From: AC-69 sp963751665
GTDB lineage: Bacteria > Actinomycetota > UBA4738 > HRBIN12
Assembly (NCBI GenBank): GCA_963751665.1
Contig: CAVVVF010000004.1
Coordinates: 594,815 to 658,814, forward strand
Length of the DNA: 64,000 bases
Direction: 5' to 3'
Part shown: in pieces, positions 34,522 through 42,426 of the stretch
Numbering within the stretch: position 1 is the first letter of the stretch
Layout: every line of letters begins with the position of its first letter
Position numbers and translations under genes: made by a program
Notes under the pieces: model-generated
Database searches by the model: none
The model's input: the letters and a program-made list of their open reading frames with translations, nothing else
Told to the model about the DNA's origin: nothing

Positions 34522-34909
34522 ATGATCCGCACCCCCGACCAGCGTGTGCGGGTCTTTGTCAGCTACACGCTGGACGAACTCGCCCCGGAGCGTATCGTTG
34601 TCCGTCGCGCAATCGAACAGCTGCACCTCACACCGGTGATGTTCGAACTGGGCGCCCGTCCGCACCCGCCCCGCGAGTTGTACCGAGCCTACCTCGCGCA
34701 GAGCCACATCTTCGTCGGCATCTACTGGCAGCGGTACGGTTGGGTGGCGCCAGACGAGAGTGTCTCGGGGCTCGAGGACGAGTACGTCCTGTCGGCCGGG
34801 ACTCCGCGGCTGCTTTATCTGAAGAGTCCCGCGCCGGACCGTGAGGGGCGGCTGTCGGAGCTGGTCCCCGATTTCGACACGCGCCTGGGTGCACTGGAGC
34901 AGAGGTTCC
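34522..34909 (+). pseudogene. DUF4062-domain protein, cut off by an IS6 element
   Basis: About 129 residues of the N-terminal DUF4062 domain: RVRVFVSYTLDELAPER, TPVMFELGARPHPPRELYRA and GIYWQRYGWVAP. In actinobacteria this domain usually heads large proteins of about 1,000 residues with ATPase/TPR parts. Here the frame runs straight into the left end of the IS at 34,910 and stops 20 bases inside it. No continuation was recognised after the IS, so the rest of the gene was lost too. Confidence 0.75.
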
Positions 34910-34928
34910 GGGACTGTTGCATTGGCTG
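34910..34928 (+). repeat. Left inverted repeat of the IS6 element
   Basis: GGGACTGTTGCATTGGCTG, matching the right end with one change (third base). Confidence 0.85.
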
Positions 34929-34968
34929 AACGCCGGGCGAAGAGGGAGCGATCCAGCGCTGACGCGTA

Positions 34969-35690
34969 TCAGATCACGAGGGCCAGTTCGGCGAACGCGT
35001 CGGCGAGACGAGAGGCCGGACGGACATCGGTCCCGAGATCGTAGAAGCCCCTGCGGAGGTTCTGGACGAAGGCATGGCGCGGCGACGATCACCCTGGCGG
35101 TTCGGTCACGCTTCAGCCCTCGCATGGGTCGAAGGCGGGCCTTGAGGCGCCCGTGGTCGGTCTCCAGCGGGTTGTTCGCGTGGGCCTCCGTGTCATGGAA
35201 GGCCGCCGGCAGCAGCTCATCGAGGACGCGGGGGTAGACCCGGTACCGGTCGGTGGTGACCTCGACGGGTGAGATCCGGGTCCGGCCGATCGCCTGGTCG
35301 AAGAAGCGGCGGGCTGCCTTGGCGTCCCGGCGAGGTGAGAGGAAGACGTCGATGACCTGGCCGAACTGGTCGATGGCCCGGAACAGGTAGCGCCACGTCC
35401 CACCGACCTTCAGGTAGGTCTCATCGACGTGCCAGCGATCTCCGATGATGTGCTGTCGAGCTCGGGCGGCCTCGGCGAACTCCGGCGCGAAGCGCTGGAC
35501 CCACCGGTAGATCGTGACGTGGTCGACCTCGATGCCGCGCTCGGCGAGGAGCTCCTCGACGTCCCGGTAGGACAGGCCGAACCGCAGGTACCAGCGGACC
35601 GCCAGGGTGATGACCTCGGGCGGGAACCGGTACCCGGCGAAGGCTGAGCGCGGCGCTGGGTCGGGGACGAAGGTGTCGGCGAGATCTCAT
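34969..35690 (-). pseudogene. IS6-family transposase, frameshifted
   Basis: DDE transposase of about 230 residues readable across at least three slips. Landmarks are GYRFPPEVITLAVRWYLRFG, the helix-turn-helix YRDVEELLAERGIEVDHVTI, RWHVDETYLKVGGTWRY with the first catalytic Asp, TDRYRVYP with the second, and NNPLETDHGRLK with the Glu. It ends FAELALVI at 34,969. The start is taken as the ATG at 35,690, a base or more out of phase with the body. Probably inactive as read. Confidence 0.8.
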
Positions 35691-35718
35691 CGCGCGAGTC
35701 TCCCTGATGCGACGCCGG

Positions 35719-35737
35719 CAGCCAATGCAACAGTGCC
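35719..35737 (-). repeat. Right inverted repeat of the IS6 element
   Basis: Read on the minus strand, GGCACTGTTGCATTGGCTG; outer end at 35,737. Confidence 0.85.
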
Positions 35738-35857
35738 GCCTACAGCTTGCCGACCAGCCAGCGGCCTACCTCACAGGCTTCCCCGAGTGGCGGGACGCGC
35801 GATTGCCCGTCGAGGTCGGAGTGGAGGTCCTCGCCCGCGCTGACCCCCGAAAACGAA

Positions 35858-35881
35858 ACGGCCGGCCCGAAGGCCGGCCGT
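35858..35881 (-). terminator. Rho-independent terminator
   Basis: On the minus strand ACGGCCGGCC, loop TTCG, GGCCGGCCGT, followed by TTCGTTTT. A 10-bp perfect stem with a stable UUCG tetraloop and a U-tract, 18 bp after the stop of the small membrane protein. The clearest intrinsic terminator in the window. Confidence 0.85.
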
Positions 35882-35899
35882 CCGAAGCCTGCCGCTCGC

Positions 35900-36121
35900 T
35901 CAGGGCAGCGGCTTGTACTGGAACTGCCCGCCCCCGCCGACCTGCACCGTCTGTGTCGGAGCGATTCCCTTCGCCGGCGCAGGGGTGGTGCTCCCCAAGC
36001 TGCGCCCCAACGTCAGCGCGAGCGTCGCGGCGATCGCCAGCACGATCACCACTGCGAAGACCTGCCACATCCGGATGTGAGGCCGGACCGCCACCGGGAG
36101 GCTCTGGGCCTTTGCGCTCAT
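35900..36121 (-). CDS. Small single-pass membrane protein
   Basis: 73 residues: a short cytoplasmic start (MSAKAQSLPVAVRPHIR), one membrane helix (VFAVVIVLAIAATLALTL) and an external Pro/Gly-rich tail ending GGGGQFQYKPLP. GGAAGGGGGA precedes the ATG at 36,121 and a strong terminator follows the stop, so it is probably a real monocistronic gene. No family recognised. Confidence 0.65.
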   Translation of the reverse strand: MSAKAQSLPVAVRPHIRMWQVFAVVIVLAIAATLALTLGRSLGSTTPAPAKGIAPTQTVQVGGGGQFQYKPLP

Positions 36122-36284
36122 CGGATCCCCCTTCCTCTCCGTCCTGTTCGATGGTCGAAGCGTAGGCGGGACCGACCCGCGGTTCCGTGACCGCCGCCAC
36201 CGGGCCCACGTGACGTTCGCCGGTGCCGGCGTGTGACGCTCGACACTCGATCGGCCAGCCGGGGGAGTCGCGCTCCCTGGGCAT

Positions 36285-36375
36285 TGAACGGGGCGACGAG
36301 GGCCGATCACCGTCCTGTTCGCCGACGTGGGATTCCACCGCGCTCGAGCGGCTCTCGCCCGACGAGGTCAAGGCG
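36285..36375 (+). pseudogene. Relic of a class III nucleotidyl cyclase domain
   Basis: The plus strand reads GPITVLFADV, then after a one- or two-base slip DSTALERLSPDEVKALD. This is the start of the catalytic domain (TVLFADVVDST... form) seen in cyclase/ATPase proteins like the one at 52.9 kb. Nothing before or after continues it, so it is a gene fragment. Confidence 0.5.
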
Positions 36376-36540
36376 CTTGACTTCGGTGTTCATCAGTTCG
36401 TTGGAAGAGCCAATGATCAACCGGATTACACGGCGCAGCAACAGATACACGAGAGCCAAGAACACGAACGGCAGAGCCATCGCTGCGACCGGGCCGGCGA
36501 TGCCGCCGCCGATCACAAGGGCCGTGCGGGTCCGGGTCAT
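36307..36540 (-). CDS. Possible small two-helix membrane protein
   Basis: 77 residues starting MTRTRTALVIGGGIAGPVAA, with two hydrophobic stretches (about 8-38). The last 25 residues are antisense to the cyclase relic, so the natural end may differ. No good ribosome site and no known family. It could be spurious. Confidence 0.3.
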   Translation of the reverse strand: MTRTRTALVIGGGIAGPVAAMALPFVFLALVYLLLRRVIRLIIGSSNELMNTEVKRLDLVGREPLERGGIPRRRTGR

Positions 36541-36670
36541 GCCCAGACCCCGGTCATTCTGAAGCTCGCGTCACTCATCGGAACGTCGATCCTCCACGCG
36601 GCTCGCCGTCGGCTCGGAGAAGAGCTAGCCGTGGCCTTGTCCTGTACGGGGACGCCTTCCTCACGCGTCG

Positions 36671-37012
36671 TCATCGGTCTCCTATCCGCTCCTCGAGACG
36701 GACACTCACGCTGTCACCCTCCTCCTTCCCGATCGCTCGGCGCACCTTGGCCTTCAAGGGGAGCATGTGCGTGCCATCGCCCATAGCCATGAAGGCACTT
36801 TGAAACGGGCGGCCGTCTATCGTGCCTCGGACCTTGACGAGGCCTCGAGTCCCGAAGAACTCGACCGAATCGGGCATGACCACGTAGGTCCAGCCGCCCT
36901 TGCCGGGGCTCCTCTGCAGGACCGCCGTGAACTGCCTGTCGAGGGGTCTCCTTGTCTCTGTCGACTTGCCACAGTGCTCTTCCCTTCTCTGGCCAGGGCG
37001 ACGGTAGATCAT
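36671..37012 (-). CDS. DUF1905 domain protein
   Basis: 113 residues, of which about 85 form the DUF1905 small barrel: FTAVLQRSPGKGGWTYVVMP, VKVRGTIDGRPFQSAFMAMG and HMLPLKAKVRRAIGKEEGD. The domain often occurs alone or before a YdeI-type tail; function unknown. The first 25 residues do not match the family, so a later start near the GGAGA at about 36,945 is possible. Confidence 0.75.
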   Translation of the reverse strand: MIYRRPGQRREEHCGKSTETRRPLDRQFTAVLQRSPGKGGWTYVVMPDSVEFFGTRGLVKVRGTIDGRPFQSAFMAMGDGTHMLPLKAKVRRAIGKEEGDSVSVRLEERIGDR

Positions 37013-37022
37013 GCGCTCTCTT

Positions 37023-37331
37023 CTACGGCCAGCCGGCGCGCCGTGCGGGCGCCTCGACGGTCAGGACTTGGCCCGTTCGCGCGCCTTCGGCCGTGGCCAC
37101 GGGCCACTTGGCCGCGACCATGAACAGCGTGGGTCCGTCGACGCCGCCGAGCGCGCATGCGAGGCATCCGCGGTCGAGGTTGATCGTCTGCAGCACCGCT
37201 TCACCCTCCCCAATCCGCACGCACCGCTGGTTCGGGACGTCTCCGTACCAGACGGCGCCCTTCGCGTCGAGACAGATCCCGTGGGGGGCGCCGTCGACGA
37301 GGCCGGCCCACTCCCGCTGGTTCGACATCAC
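37023..37331 (-). pseudogene. C-terminal fragment of an SMP-30/gluconolactonase-family protein
   Basis: About 100 residues: DGAPHGICLDAKGAVWYGDV, NQRCVRIGEGEAVLQTINLD and RGCLACALGGVDGPTLFMVA. This matches the last third of SMP-30/LRE family beta-propeller hydrolases (about 290 residues). The N-terminal two thirds are absent upstream, where an ECF-sigma relic begins on the other strand. Remnant gene. Confidence 0.75.
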
Positions 37332-37393
37332 GAGGGAGCCGTCGTGCTCCCGGCGGAGCAGGAGCCGCCGAGTTCCGGATGCCCGCGCCGGGC

Positions 37394-37456
37394 GTACGCT
37401 CGGACCGGATCGCCGGAGTGATGCACGTGGTCTACCTGATCTTCAACGAGGGGTAA
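37394..37456 (+). pseudogene. Relic of an ECF sigma factor (SigJ/DUF6596 type)
   Basis: The plus strand reads DRIAGVMHVVYLIFNEG then a stop where the family has a tyrosine, followed by SAHAGR. The VxYLxFNEGY motif is the hallmark of the DUF6596 C-terminal part of these sigma factors. Only some 20 residues are recognisable. Confidence 0.45.
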
Positions 37457-37459
37457 TCG

Positions 37460-38049
37460 GCGCACGCCAGGCAGAGCGGCAGGGCGCAGCCGTCGCAATT
37501 CGCGACGGAGGGGCTCGCCGGATGGAGGTCGCAGCGCTCAGCGCTCTTCGTGCTCCGCTCGTCGGGCGGCACCGAACAAGCTTAGCCTGAAGGGCACAAG
37601 AACTCTGATCACGCCCGCGACCTGCCCATTCACGAATCGGTCCTTGTACGGACCACGCACGGCCGCAGGCGCTCGAACATGCCCGAGACCCTGTGGGGGT
37701 GCATTTATTGGGTTACGCCCTGAGACCAGCGAGTTCTCCCGCGCTCAAAGGACGCTGGACGGACCACGCCGGAGCCCTGTCCGCTCTGAGCCTGCCCCGC
37801 CTTGAGAGGCGCTGGCGCGGCCCAGCTGGTCAAGGAAAGGTTGAGTGCTTCCCACTCAGGGATCGTTCTGCGAAGTAGCCGCGGGGGCCCGGCAATCCTC
37901 CACTCGACGGCATACCAGTCCGGCCAGGCCGGCACAACGCTGGAATACGAACCTGCAGGTCAGGGCGGGGAACCGAATGATTGCACCCCACAGGACGACG
38001 AATGGCGCTTAGAGCTCGCTTGACAGGCCGCCTACCTGCGGCTTTCCGG
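37460..38049. other. 590-bp stretch without a recognisable gene
   Basis: Short open frames occur on both strands, the best on the minus strand at 37,705-37,935 (76 residues, starting MPAWPDWYAVEWRIAG), but none has a ribosome site or a family resemblance. Composition is slightly less GC-rich than the neighbours. It is probably the decayed end of the island bounded by tRNA-Lys. Confidence 0.5.
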
Positions 38050-38123
38050 TGGGCCCCCCGGGACTCGAACCCGGAACCTGCGGATTAAGAGTCCGTTGCT
38101 CTATCCGATTGAGCTAGAGGCCC
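38050..38123 (-). tRNA. tRNA-Lys (anticodon CUU)
   Basis: Complete cloverleaf. Acceptor GGGCCTC (38,123-38,117) pairs with GGGGCCC; anticodon loop CTCTTAA gives CTT; T-loop TTCGAGT. Discriminator A at 38,050, no CCA encoded. Its 3' half is duplicated at 34,259. Confidence 0.93.
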
Positions 38124-38160
38124 GCGCGCGCGAATATACCAAGCTGATGAGCTCGGTCTG

Positions 38161-38238
38161 TGGGGTGACCGAGGGGACTCGAACCCCCAACCCCCAGGAC
38201 CACAACCTGGTGCTCTAACCGGTTGAGCTACGGCCACC
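38161..38238 (-). tRNA. tRNA-His (anticodon GUG), CCA encoded
   Basis: Acceptor GTGGCCG (38,237-38,231) pairs with CGGTCAC, with the extra encoded G at position -1 (38,238) facing discriminator C73, the identity mark of tRNA-His. Anticodon loop TTGTGGT. CCA is encoded (38,163-38,161), unlike the other two tRNAs here. Confidence 0.95.
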
Positions 38239-38294
38239 ACGCTCGCCGCCGATTGTATCAACGGCCCCTTTCCGGCCTTGACGGGAGGGTATCA

Positions 38295-38310
38295 TTGAAC
38301 GGCCGTTCAA
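38295..38310. promoter_or_regulatory. Perfect palindrome TTGAACGGCCGTTCAA, candidate TetR-type operator
   Basis: A 16-bp perfect palindrome 22 bp before the ATG of the class-III aminotransferase, just upstream of its GAGGAGG ribosome site. Size and symmetry are those of TetR/AcrR operators. The inner 14 bases differ by one from the inverted repeat upstream of mec. Confidence 0.6.
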
Positions 38311-38332
38311 ACATGAGGAGGCTCCGAGCGAC

Positions 38333-39709
38333 ATGTCCGTGAGGGAGACCGTCGAGCTGGACCTCGAGCGGATGGACCACCTGGTCGCCGACGAGGAGGG
38401 AAAGCTCGAGCCCAAGCATCGGGCCTCGATCGAGTACCGCAAGGTCGTGGAGAGGACCCTCGCTGGCGGCGTCGCCTCGAGCTGGCAGGACTCCGCTCCC
38501 CACGCCATCTACATCGACCGGGGCCAGGGCTCGCGGATCTGGGACATCGACGGGAACGAGTACATCGACTTCCACCTCGGCTACGGCGCCATGGTCGTGG
38601 GCCACGCCCACCCGAAGATCGTGGAAGCGGTGGAGCGGCAGATCCGCCGGGGCTCGCATTTCGCCCAACCCACCAGGGACCTCGACGTGGTGGGGGAGAA
38701 CCTCGTCGACCGGTTCGGCCTTCCCCTGTGGCGGTTCTGCAACTCCGGGACCGAGGCCACCCTGGAGGCCGTCCGCCTGATGCGGGCGGTCACCGGCCGC
38801 GACCTCCTGATCAAGATCGAGGGGAGCTATCACGGGCACCACGACTCCCTGATGTTCTCCGTGATCCCCGACCCCGACCTGATCGGGCCCAGGGAGCACC
38901 CCGTGACGCTACCGCAGGTCCCCGGCATCCCCCAGGCCTTCGCCGAGTTGGTACGGGTCGTCCCGTTCAACGACCTGGCGGAGGTGGAGCGGGCCCTGGC
39001 GGAGAACGAGGGGAAGGTCGCGGGGATGATCGTGGAGCCGGCCATGATGAACTGCGGGGTCATCCTGCCCGACCCCGGCTACCTGAAGGGCCTGAAGGAG
39101 TTGCTCCACAAGCACGGCGCTTTCCTGGCGTTCGACGAGGTCAAGACCGGTGCCACCGTCGCCTACGGAGGGGCCGTCGAGGCCTTCGGGGTCACCCCGG
39201 ACATCGTCTGCCTGGCCAAGTCCATCGGCGGCGGGCTGCCGTGCGGTGCCATCGGCGCGACCGAGGAGCTGTACGAGCCGGTCCTGACCGGCGAGATGGA
39301 CATGGCGGGGACGTTCAACGGGAACCCACTGACGCTCGCGGCGTCGAAAGCTGCGCTGACCCAGGTCCTCACCCGGGACGCGTACGAGCATCTCGACGAG
39401 CTCCATCGCTCGCTGGCGGAGGGATGCACCGCGGCCATCGAGAAGTACCGGCTGCCCGCCTACGTCGCCGGCGTGGGGGCCAAGGGCTCCGTGATCTACA
39501 GCGCCACGCCGGTCAAGGAGTACCGCGACGCGATCGGGATCGACGAGCGGATCACCTACCTCGCCTGGCTGTTCCAGCAGAACCGCGGGGTGTTCAAGTC
39601 GCCCTGGTCCAAGCAGGAAACCTGGACGACCTCGGTCGTCCACACGGTCGACGACACCAGGCGCTACGTCGAGAACTTCGAGGAGTTCGCCGCCGCCATC
39701 ACGGCGTAG
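38333..39709 (+). CDS. Class-III PLP aminotransferase (GSA-aminomutase-like)
   Basis: 458 residues, intact. Motifs are HLGYGAMVVGHAHPKIVEAV, CNSGTEATLEAVRLMR (cofactor phosphate), YHGHHDS, FDEVKTG (Asp to the pyridine N) and the PLP lysine in CLAKSIGGGLPCGA. It is longer than hemL and stands next to catabolic genes, so an amino-acid or amine transaminase is likelier than the haem enzyme. The palindrome at 38,295 suggests induction. Strong GAGGAGG before the ATG. Confidence 0.88.
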   Translation: MSVRETVELDLERMDHLVADEEGKLEPKHRASIEYRKVVERTLAGGVASSWQDSAPHAIYIDRGQGSRIWDIDGNEYIDFHLGYGAMVVGHAHPKIVEAVERQIRRGSHFAQPTRDLDVVGENLVDRFGLPLWRFCNSGTEATLEAVRLMRAVTGRDLLIKIEGSYHGHHDSLMFSVIPDPDLIGPREHPVTLPQVPGIPQAFAELVRVVPFNDLAEVERALAENEGKVAGMIVEPAMMNCGVILPDPGYLKGLKELLHKHGAFLAFDEVKTGATVAYGGAVEAFGVTPDIVCLAKSIGGGLPCGAIGATEELYEPVLTGEMDMAGTFNGNPLTLAASKAALTQVLTRDAYEHLDELHRSLAEGCTAAIEKYRLPAYVAGVGAKGSVIYSATPVKEYRDAIGIDERITYLAWLFQQNRGVFKSPWSKQETWTTSVVHTVDDTRRYVENFEEFAAAITA

Positions 39710-39711
39710 TC

Positions 39712-39717
39712 TACACT
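39712..39717 (+). promoter_or_regulatory. -10 box TACACT, leaderless start
   Basis: TACACT ends 8 bases before the GTG at 39,726; no Shine-Dalgarno sequence. Confidence 0.45.
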
Positions 39718-39725
39718 CGCGAGCC

Positions 39726-40626
39726 GTGGACGTGGAACGGTCGAGGTCGCGCCGACGGACGGGAGAGCCTCGACGTGTGCGGTCGAGGGCGACGCTGCCG
39801 ACGGACGCCGTTCGTGTTCCACCACGGAACCCCGGGCGCGGCGACCTGTTCGAGCCCTACCTCTCGAGGAGGGCTGGCGGCGCGGGACTTCGCCTGGTCA
39901 CGTACTCGCGCCGGGCTACGGAGACTCCACGCGGCGGACGGGCCGGACGGTCGGCCGATTGCGCGGCGGACGCCGCTGGCGTGCTCGAGCACCTGGGGAA
40001 CGACCGCTTCTACACGGGCGGGGGGTCGGGCGGCGGGCCGCACGCGCTCGCCTGCGCGGCGCTGGCGCCCGACCGGGTCGCTCGCCGGCGTCTCGGTCGC
40101 CGGGGCCGCGCCCTATGGCGCGCCGACGGCACGGATTGCTCGCGGCGGCATGGGACAGGAGAACGTCGAGGAGTTCGGCGCGGCGATGGAGGGCCCGGAC
40201 GCGCTCACGGTCCTATCGAGGAAGGCACGCGGCCGCGTTGGGCGAGGCGGGGTCGCCGGCCAGGACATCATGGCGGCGCTCGGGCGACCTGGTCGGCGAG
40301 GTCGACAGGGCCAGCTCTGACGGGCGAGCTGCGGCGCCTTCCTGGTCGAGGACTCCGCGCATCGCCTTCGGAACGGGATGCTGGGGCTGGTTCGACGACG
40401 ACCTCGCGTTCGTCCGGGACTGGGGGTTCGACCCGGTCGCGCATCGCCGTCCCGGTGACGGTATGGCAGGGCGCCCAGGATCGGATGGTGCCGTTCGCCC
40501 ACGGGGAATGGTTGGCGGCCCACGCCCCCGCCCGCGCGCGGCTGTAGCCGGAGCACGGCCACCTGTCGCTCGCGGTCGCGTCCTTCGCCGAGATCCTGGA
40601 CGACCTGTGGCGTCGGCGCGGGCTGA
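39726..40626 (+). pseudogene. Alpha/beta hydrolase, heavily frameshifted
   Basis: About 290 residues can be pieced together over at least six slips: PFVFHHGTPGA, RLVTYSRPGYGDS-like sequence, FYTGGGSGGGPHALACAALA (nucleophile elbow region), VAGVSVAGAAPYGAP, NVEEFGAAMEGPDAL, VPVTVWQGAQDRMVPFAHGE and PEHGHLS with the catalytic His. A TAG at 40,545-40,547 also interrupts it. The elbow reads GGGSGGGP, with Ser as nucleophile. Start GTG 39,726. Dead gene or badly read segment. Confidence 0.7.
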
Positions 40627-40680
40627 CGAGCCTTCGGAACCCTCAGAGGTGCCGGGTTGGCCTCTTGACACGATGGGTTA

Positions 40681-40690
40681 CGATATATCG
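40681..40690. promoter_or_regulatory. Palindrome CGATATATCG at the PadR promoter
   Basis: AT-rich perfect palindrome 11 bases downstream of a TTGACA box (40,665-40,670) and 42 bp before the PadR ATG. Its placement over the probable -10 region suggests autorepression by the PadR protein. Confidence 0.5.
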
Positions 40691-40731
40691 CGACAGATTG
40701 CCGAGACATCGTGCGAGGAGAGGAGAGGGAC

Positions 40732-41298
40732 ATGCACGAGACACGTCGCAGGCACGAGAGGCACCATCACGAGCGGTCGGACGCGCCCTTCAGGGGGCGG
40801 CACGGTCCGTTCGGGGCCGGCTGGTTCGGCCCGCCGCCATGGGCCGGGCGCAGGGCCAGGCGGGGGGATGTCAGGGCAGCGCTGCTCGCGCTGCTCGCCG
40901 AGAAGCCCATGCACGGCTACGACGTCATCCAGGAGCTCGAATCGCGGAGCGGGGGCGCGTGGCGACCCAGCCCCGGCTCGATCTACCCCACCCTCCAGAT
41001 GCTGGAGGACGGAGGCCTGGTGACGAGCGAGGATCAGGACGGCAAGCGGGTCTACTCGCTGACCGAGGCGGGCAAGGCGGAGGTCGAGGAGCGGAAGGAG
41101 CGCACGGGCGGCGTACCGCCATGGGAGTTCGGCGCCGGCGGTGGCGAGGCCCAGATGCAGCTCCGCGACGCCTTCTTCCAGCTCGCCGCGGCGATGATGC
41201 AGGTGGCTCGCACGGGCTCGGCGCAGCAGATGAAGCAGGCCGCCGAGATCGCGGCCGAGGCCCGGAAGAAGGTCTACGCCATCCTGGCCCAGGACTAG
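40732..41298 (+). CDS. PadR-family transcriptional regulator
   Basis: 188 residues. A His/Arg-rich start (ETRRRHERHHHERSDA) may bind metal or be disordered. The winged-helix domain follows: ALLALLAEKPMHGYDVIQEL, RPSPGSIYPTLQMLEDGGLV and GKRVYSLTEAGKAEVEERK. A C-terminal helix (QMKQAAEIAAEARKKVYAI) should mediate dimerisation. The ATG at 40,732 follows GAGGAGAGGAGAGG. Ligand and targets unknown; the hydrolase and methyltransferase genes beside it are candidates. Confidence 0.9.
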   Translation: MHETRRRHERHHHERSDAPFRGRHGPFGAGWFGPPPWAGRRARRGDVRAALLALLAEKPMHGYDVIQELESRSGGAWRPSPGSIYPTLQMLEDGGLVTSEDQDGKRVYSLTEAGKAEVEERKERTGGVPPWEFGAGGGEAQMQLRDAFFQLAAAMMQVARTGSAQQMKQAAEIAAEARKKVYAILAQD

Positions 41299-41318
41299 GG
41301 ACCACGACGCACGGTGAC

Positions 41319-41354
41319 CTTCGGTCACGGGCCGTGTGCGGCCCGTGACCGAAG
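41319..41354. terminator. Perfect 15-bp hairpin after padR
   Basis: CTTCGGTCACGGGCC (41,319-41,333), loop GTGTGC, GGCCCGTGACCGAAG (41,340-41,354). It lies 20 bp after the padR stop and before a TACACT box for the next gene. There is no U-tract, so termination is inferred from stem strength and position. Confidence 0.6.
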
Positions 41355-41407
41355 CGCTGTCTACACTCGGCTGACTGACCGGATCCGAGCGAGAGGGCGG
41401 TGCCGAC

Positions 41408-42404
41408 ATGCCGAGGGGGATCCTGGAGCGCCTGGCCGACGGACCGGTCCTCGGCGACGGCGGATACCTGCTGGAGCTGGAGAAGCGGGGCTACGTCCAG
41501 GCCGGACCGTTCACGCCGGAGGTGGCCATCGAGCACCCCGATGCGCTGGCCGAGCTCCATCGAGAGTTCATGCGGGCGGGCGCCGAGTTCCTGACCACGA
41601 TGACGTTCTACGCGAGCGACGACAAGCTCGCCACGGTCGGCATGAAGGACAAGGTCGACGAGATCAACCGCAACGCGGTCCTGGTGGCCAGGAAGGTCGC
41701 GGCTGAAGGTGACGCGTTGGTCGCGGGAGACCTCTCCCTTACGTGGGCCTACCAGCCCGAGGACGCCGCATCGGCCGACCACGTTCGCGCCCTGTTCGAC
41801 CGCCAGCTCCAGGACATGCTGGACGCGGGCCCGCCGGACTTCTGGGTCGGCGAGACGTTCAGCTTCGTCGGCGAGGCACTGCTGTTCGTCGAGCGAGCCA
41901 AGGCCACCGGCCTCCCGGTCATGGTCACGATGTGCTTCGAGCAGGCCGAGCCGCGCTCATACGAGGGCGAGACGCCGGGCGACTGCGCGCGCAAGCTCGC
42001 GGACGCCGGCGCCGACATCGTGGGCGTGAACTGCCTGAACGGGCCGGACCAGCAGCTCCCGATCGCCCTCGAGATGCGCCAGGCCGTCTCCGGGCTACGT
42101 GGCCAGCCAGCCCGTCGCCTACCGGACCACGACGGAGCGGCCGGACTTCACCTCGACGCCCAACTTCCCGTACGCGCTGTCCCCGCTCCAGCTCTCCCGG
42201 GGCGAGATGGCGTCGTTCGCCCGCAGGGCGAACGAGGCCGGCATCAACGTGATCGGGTCCTGTTGCGGCTCGGTCGCGGAGCACGTCCGGGCCATGGCCA
42301 GAGCCATCGGCAAGCTCCCGGAGGACGAGCGGGAGTGGAGGTCGGAGACCGGTAAGGCCATGTCCGCCTACGAGTACTACGGCCACACCGAGACCGAGTC
42401 CTGA
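41408..42404 (+). CDS. Homocysteine S-methyltransferase family protein, one frameshift
   Basis: Zinc-dependent methyl transfer to a thiol such as homocysteine. About 331 residues across one slip. The barrel starts LADGPVLGDGGYLLEL, and zinc cysteines are visible in GVNCLNGP and GSCCGS. The slip is an extra G in the run at about 42,088-42,091; without it the frame reads SGYVASQPVAYRTT. Betaine, S-methylmethionine or another methyl donor is possible. Short spacing to the oxidase gene (22 bp) suggests an operon. Confidence 0.85.
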
Positions 42405-42426
42405 ACATGCGGGGACCTGAGGCCTG

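Larger units (their letters stand above)
34910..35737. mobile_element. IS6-family insertion sequence
   Basis: An 828-bp element with 19-bp terminal repeats (18 of 19 matching) of the typical IS6 GGCACTGTTGCA form and one transposase gene on the minus strand. Length and ends fit the family (about 790-880 bp). The 8-bp flanks differ (gaggttcc and gcctacag), so no target duplication is seen, which fits recombination or deletion next to the element after insertion. Confidence 0.85.

Noticed and set aside
34902..35745. 8-bp target duplication of the IS6 element
   Set aside because: The flanks gaggttcc and gcctacag do not match.
37705..37935. Minus-strand 76-residue open frame as a gene
   Set aside because: No ribosome site, no promoter and no recognised family; the opposite strand is equally open.
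34259..38123. Active integrative element or prophage
   Set aside because: No integrase, excision or structural gene remains; only fragments and one IS are present.
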